A stretch of DNA of 49,247 nucleotides from Symbiodinium natans. Lineage: Eukaryota > Sar > Dinophyceae > Suessiales > Symbiodiniaceae. Below are positions 43,645-49,247 of this stretch, one piece after another. Location of the stretch: the NCBI GenBank assembly GCA_905221605.1, contig CAJNDS010000941.1:1-49247 (forward strand), given 5' to 3'. Below the pieces are notes generated by a model, which saw nothing but the letters and a program-made list of their open reading frames with translations, was not told the origin of the DNA and did not search any database. The position numbers and the translations under genes were made by a program. Numbering within the stretch: the first letter of the stretch is position 1; each line of letters begins with the position of its first letter.

Positions 43645-43880
43645 TTCTGAAACGAGCGATCCTTTATTGTCCCCTATTCAACCCCTTCCCTCCCTCCCCT
43701 TCTCCACTTCCCCCCCTCTCGTTTCCTGCTGTTTAAGTCACTCGTAGATTCCTGTTGAATATTCGATTCCCACTCGATTTATCTCTGAGATTCGTATTTG
43801 CTTCCTATTCGATGCCCATGGAATAGTGGATGTTCATGAGATTCCTAATACCCTCCAATTATTAAGTTCCTCATTCAATT
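43645..43880. repeat. 230-bp module shared by array units 1 and 2 (copy 2)
   Basis: Near-identical to 41690-41925, indicating that the duplication of units 1 and 2 is recent compared with units 3-6, which lack this module. Confidence 0.9.
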
Positions 43881-44179
43881 CTTCTACATCCCATTAGTTC
43901 TTCTCAGCATGCGGCAGCATTCAGTGAGTCTCAATGTTGCAGCCCCGTGAACATCTAGGGTGGCTTGCACCAGCTCAACGGCATGACCAGTCGCAGAAAC
44001 CTGTACTCGACACGTTGTAGTTCTAAACAGCAGCACCCGCGGACATTCACGCACAGAAACTGGACAGCTGCCGCTTGCATCGGGTCAACCCAGCTGTTCT
44101 TGCGGCGGCATCGTCTATGTATACATCAATTTATTTATACACGTGTTCATTTCTAACAACTAACATCACAACGGGACGC

Positions 44180-44362
44180 CTGCGGTGGTGGTGGTGCCAC
44201 TTCTGCCTCATCAACAGCTCCAGCGCGCTACAGAGCTCTCCAAATATGTTTTGCTTTCTCTCTCCACTCGCGTGCCTGGGCGGCTGCATGCGGCGGCGCC
44301 TGCTCAGGCACAGCCTGTGAAACAGGAGCTTGCGCAGGTCCAGGCTGGGAAGCCTGTGATGC
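44180..44362 (-). pseudogene. Array exon unit 3, one in-frame stop
   Basis: 183 nt. Start and end blocks share one frame but a TAG follows WRAL. Same lesion position as unit 4. Confidence 0.55.
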
Positions 44363-44951
44363 CTGCGGGCGCTTGCAAGCACCAACATCCAACAGCAAAC
44401 ACGACCGAGCAACTGTACCTTGGGGGGGCCTGGATGGCCCCATAGCTTGTGTGCATCTAGGACATGTGGGGCTGGAGGCCCGCGAACAACTTTGTAAACT
44501 CGCTCTGGCATACTGGTGCACAACTGGTTGGCCCGCTTAGTTCCTCTCATCAGTATCACCAGCATCGCGCCTGCGACACTACGGCTGCTGCAGCCTGCGG
44601 CGAAACAATGCGAATCACCAAATGGGCTAGCAAAGGACATTCTCTGGGAAGCGATGAGAACGGTTCCTTCAGATCTCCGTGAACATCTTGAGTAACTTCG
44701 ACTTCGCAGAGCAAAGAAGTTATGTTCTTGAGTGGCTTGCACCAGTTCAATGACACGGCCAGTGGGAGACTCATGTACAGGACACTTGCAGTTAGAAACA
44801 GCAGCACCTGCAGACATTCATGCGATGCGCATCTACCGCTTCTATCACTTCATCCCAGCAATTCTTAGTGTCTAGGTCTAGGTCTAGGTGTGCACATGGG
44901 TGTATGGGTGCACGGCGCGTGCGTTCTCAGTGCAAACTTCAAAACGGACGC

Positions 44952-45134
44952 CTGCGGCGGTGGTGGTGCCACTTCTGCCTCATCAGCAGCTCCAGCGCGC
45001 TACAGAGCTCTCCCAACATGTCCTGCTTTCTCTCTCCACTTGCGTGCCTGGGCGGCTGCATGCGGCGGCGCCTGCTCAGGCACAGCCTGCGAAGCCGGAG
45101 CTTGCGCAGGCCCAGGCTGGGAAGCCTGTGATGC
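44952..45134 (-). pseudogene. Array exon unit 4, one in-frame stop
   Basis: 183 nt, frame continuous from ASQASQPGPAQAPASQAV to VAPPPPQ except for a TAG after GRAL, as in unit 3. Confidence 0.55.
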
Positions 45135-45515
45135 CTGCAGGCGCTGGCAGGGCAACTGCGACCGACCAACTGTACCTTGGGGAAGGCTGGATGGCCCAGT
45201 ACCTTGTGTGCATCTAGGACATGTGGGGCTGGAGGCCCGCAACTGGCCGGCCCTCTTAGTTCCGCTTGTCAGTTTGACCAGCAGCGCGCCTGCGACGTCG
45301 ACACTACAGCTGCTGCAGCCTGCGGCGAGACACATGGCAAAGGAAATTACTGGAAAGGCATGAGAACGGTTCCGAACATCTTGAGCAACTTCTATTGACA
45401 TGGCCAGTGGGAGACTCATGTGCTGGACACTTGCAGTTAGAAACAGCAGCACCTGCAGGCATTCATGCATGGCTACCGCTTCTATCACTTCAACCCAGCG
45501 ACTTTTGATGTGTTT

Positions 45516-46555
<1,040 letters not shown>

Positions 46556-46914
46556 TTGAGCAGATGCAAGGGGAACCGGCTCCTGATAGCTGCCGGTTCC
46601 CACGTAGCTATGCTGTCAGAAGGGAAAGATTTTGGGACGCCAAAATCTGTTCCTGCATTCTGCCGCTCGTTGTCGTTGGTCGTGAAACGACAGGCTTGGG
46701 GGCTTCAACCAGATTAGTACCTGCACTGCCAAACTTAATCGTGATGCATCTGACAGCGGCTTGGGCCTCAGAGTGTGTGCTCATTCCTTGAATCGAACAT
46801 GACAACCTCATTGAGGGAAATGCCATATGCATGTCGGTGTGGGTGTGGGTGCGGGTGTGGGTGTGGGTGCGGGTGTGGGTTTGCGTGTGGGTGTGCTAAC
46901 TTCACAACGGACGC

Positions 46915-47101
46915 CTGCGGCGGTGGTGGTGCCACTTCTGCCTCATCAACAGCTCCGACGCGCTCAAGAGCTCTCCAAACATGTCTTGCTCTCTCTCTCT
47001 CTCTCCTTGCGTGCCTGGGCGGCTGCAGGCGGCGGCGCCTGCTCAGGCACAGCCTGCGAAGCCGGAGCTTGCGCAGGTCGAGGCTGGGAAGCCTGTGATG
47101 C
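46915..47101 (-). pseudogene. Array exon unit 5, frameshifted
   Basis: 187 nt. An extended GA run after the Ala-Gln-rich part shifts the frame before AVDEAEVAPPPPQ. Confidence 0.55.
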
Positions 47102-47601
47102 CTGCAGGCGCTTGCAGGGAAACCGACAATTGCGATCACACTGGTGCACAACTGGCAGGCCCGCTTTGCTCCTCTCATCAATTATAAGCAGCGCGCCTGC
47201 GACGTCGACACTACAGCGGCTGCAGCCTGCGGCGAGACAATGCAGATCATCGAAGGGGCCAGCGAGGGAAACTTACTGGGAAGCCATGAGAAGAGTTGCA
47301 TTGAGACCTCCGTGAAATCTTGAGTGGCTTGCACCAGCTCAACGACATGGCCACTGGCAGAGCTTGCACCAGCTCAACTACATGGCCAGTGGCAGAGTCT
47401 TGTACTGGACACTTGCAGTTAGAAACAGCAACACTTGCAGACATTCATGCACACATCTACCGCTTCTGTCACGTCAACCCAGCAATTCTGACTGGGTGGG
47501 TGTGCGCGTGGGTGCGCGGTTGCTCGGGTGTGTGGGTGCACGGGTGGGAGCAAGGGCGTGTGGGGCGCGAGCATTCTCAGTGCTAACTTCACAACAGACG
47601 C

Positions 47602-47790
47602 CTGCGGCGGTGGTGGTGCCACTTCTGCCTCATCAACAGCTCCATCGCACTCAAGAGCTCTCCAAACATGTCTTGCTCTCTCTCTCTCTCTCTCCTTGCG
47701 TGCCTGGGCGGCTGCAGGCGGCGGCGCCTGCTCAGGCACAGCCTGTGAAGCCGGAGCTTGCACAGGTCCAGGCTGGGAAGCATGTGATGC
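47602..47790 (-). CDS. Array exon unit 6, intact
   Basis: 189 nt, phase 0-0, open throughout: ASHASQPGPVQAPASQAV, PEQAPPPAAAQARK, a short Glu/Arg run from the GA repeat, RHVWRALECDGAVDEAEV, APPPPQ. AG|GCA acceptor and CAG|GCG donor fit the local splice rule. It is the only unit of six without a stop or frameshift. Low-complexity, no recognised domain. Confidence 0.5.
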
Positions 47791-47903
47791 CTGCAGGCGC
47801 TTGCAGGCACCAACATCCAACAGCAAACACAACCGAGCAAGTGTACCTTTGGGGGAGGCTGGATGGCCCCATAGCTTGTGCGCATCTACGGGAAAGGTCT
47901 TCC

Positions 47904-48037
47904 AGCAACTATAGTTGCTATAGCAACTCTAGCAACTGCTAGCAGTTCTTAGCAGTTAAAAAGTAGTTATTTCCAGTTATTTGTAGTTATTTTTAGCAAA
48001 AAAACGCACGAAATACATAACTGGAAATAACTACTTT
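47904..48037. repeat. Hairpin and overlapping palindromes at the array edge
   Basis: AGCAACTATAGTTGCT (47904-47919) and AGTTGCTATAGCAACT (47913-47928) are perfect overlapping palindromes. At 47960-47980 a 21-base arm (AAAGTAGTTATTTCCAGTTA then T) is the exact reverse complement of 48017-48037, leaving a 36-base loop. Confidence 0.9.
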
Positions 48038-48276
48038 GGATTTTTGAAATTTGCGATTTTTTTTTCGATATGGACTTATGCACGTCAAGTTTTTTCGAGA
48101 TTCTGCACCTATTATTTCACCAGTTTGCAGTTTCTCGACCTGAAATCAGCTATTTTCATGCATGGATATGCCTGAAGGACATTTCCTGTGATCTTGAGGC
48201 ATACAGTTTGAGCGACTGGACATGTGTGGTACCAGGCAATTTTTTGTCGTTCATCTCTGACGCACTTCCTTTGAGG
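48038..48276. other. 3' flank of the right-end gene
   Basis: AT-richer unique sequence. The plus-strand frame 48070-48459 overlaps a better-supported minus exon and is taken as a shadow. Confidence 0.4.
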
Positions 48277-49066
48277 TCACAGCAAACAGAGGACGGTGTT
48301 CTCCTCCTGCAGCCACCAAGAAGGCTGCACGCAGCGGTCGACTTTCTCTTCAAGCCAGACCGCCACCTCCGTTGTTCGCTTCCAGACGCTGGAAGCTGCA
48401 TCGCACATCTCCTGAGCAAGATTGCAGTTTTTGTCGTACACATCTTGGTCATATACTGAGGTAGAATCAAATTACATGCAAGTCGATACGGCAAAACCGT
48501 GCAGCGTGAAGAAGCTCATGGCTGCAAACCAAGACTCGAACGTGAAGGTTTCCACAGCAAAGAGCAAACCCCCAGCAGTCTGTGCACACTCGCGCACCTG
48601 AGCCGCCGTGTGGGTTGTCAGCGGCAAGAGCAGCAGCACATCACCTTCCGTGATGGTCATGTGCGTGGATGTGCGGGCTGTTCTTGAGGCCATCGCACCT
48701 GGGCAGTACACGCTCGGTTGGGGCGTGGAGCGGAGTCCGGTCCTGAAGGGCTGCTCTTCGTGCATCTTGTCCATTTGCCCCTGCAAAAGCCGCGGCAGCA
48801 GGTTCTGCTGCAGGACTGTCTTGTCCGTGAACTGCTGTAGTCTGTCGGCGAGCGTGGCCTTATAGGATTGGTGCTTAGCCTCTCCCGCTTCGGAGTCCAC
48901 CAGCAAGCCCAGACGAGCTGCCTGCTCGCTGATGTGCATACGATGATGGTGTTTCGGCTTTGGGCAGCCGTACACTTCCACGCTGAGGGCCTGGTGCTCC
49001 TCTTCCAGCTGCGCCATCCTTGACAGCGGCCAGTCGCGTCGGGTGCAGCACATCCGAATCTCGAAC
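48277..49066 (-). CDS. 3' end of a gene with a transposon-type C-terminal domain
   Basis: Exons 49066-48498 and 48455-48277 join in phase through a GT donor and AG|T acceptor. The first reads FEIRMCCTRRDWPLSRMA, then PKPKHHHRMHISEQAARLGL, SEAGEAKHQSYKATLADRLQ and NLLPRLLQGQMDKM. The order Pro-Lys-x-His...His...Gly-Leu...Glu/Ala-Lys-His-x-x-Tyr-Lys resembles the C-terminal region shared by several eukaryotic transposon proteins that read PKHH...HY...RFEAKH..FK. The second exon reads YDQDVYDKNCNLAQEMCD, VWKRTTEVAVWLEEKVDR and ends ENTVLCLL before TGA. The upstream part lies beyond the window. A domesticated host gene is equally possible. Confidence 0.55.
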
Positions 49067-49129
49067 CTGAAGAAAACGTGTTCACGAGTGTGAGACAGCG
49101 AGAGCGAGAGCGACTGCGAGAGAGACAAG

Positions 49130-49247
<118 letters not shown>

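Overview
The window looks like dinoflagellate nuclear DNA. The basis is: (i) a complete cytosolic HSP90 gene in 19 short exons whose introns start with GC (12), GA (4) or GT (2) and all end AG|G, the relaxed donor rule known from dinoflagellates; (ii) almost every recognisable gene lies on the minus strand, a long unidirectional cluster; (iii) several start codons sit a few bases after a T-rich AG, as expected for spliced-leader trans-splicing; (iv) TTTAGGG-type telomere-like repeats fill introns and intergenic DNA. No rRNA, tRNA, CRISPR array or bacterial-style operon was seen. Genus is not resolved.

Layout, right to left along the minus-strand direction of transcription. 49.07-48.28 kb: two exons of a protein resembling the C-terminal part of a transposon-encoded protein. 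47.9-39.7 kb: an array of six related exon-bearing units (A/P/Q/S-rich), inflated by huge microsatellites (GAA, GT, G, TA, C). 39.5-37.3 kb: an intron-poor cyclophilin gene that appears to continue into a Pin1-type parvulin domain and carries two copies of an unknown 63-residue module. 37.2-35.9 kb: a small A/S/Q-rich gene related to the array exons. 35.65-30.77 kb: a WNK-type (lysine-less) protein kinase in at least 15 exons. 29.91-28.14 kb: a secreted or Golgi fucosyltransferase-like enzyme in 4 exons. 25.73-20.1 kb: a proline-rich gene with three copies of a symmetric mini-exon. 16.40-10.79 kb: HSP90. 10.59-1.19 kb: one or two unidentified genes ending in a multi-pass membrane protein. At the far left a short plus-strand exon suggests a convergent gene boundary near 0.75-1.2 kb.

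Between genes and inside introns the DNA is dominated by telomere-like heptamers in both orientations, by homogeneous blocks of variant repeats (TTTAGGGG, TTCAGGG, TTGAGGG), by small inverted-repeat elements resembling MITEs, and by homopolymer C/G tracts.

Three genes (HSP90, cyclophilin-parvulin, WNK kinase) concern protein folding and stress or ion signalling. No functional link between neighbours is evident, and in dinoflagellates clustering usually reflects unidirectional transcription rather than shared pathways. Exon joins were made by hand from reading frame, splice rule and family similarity. They are firm for HSP90, the kinase and the fucosyltransferase, and provisional elsewhere.
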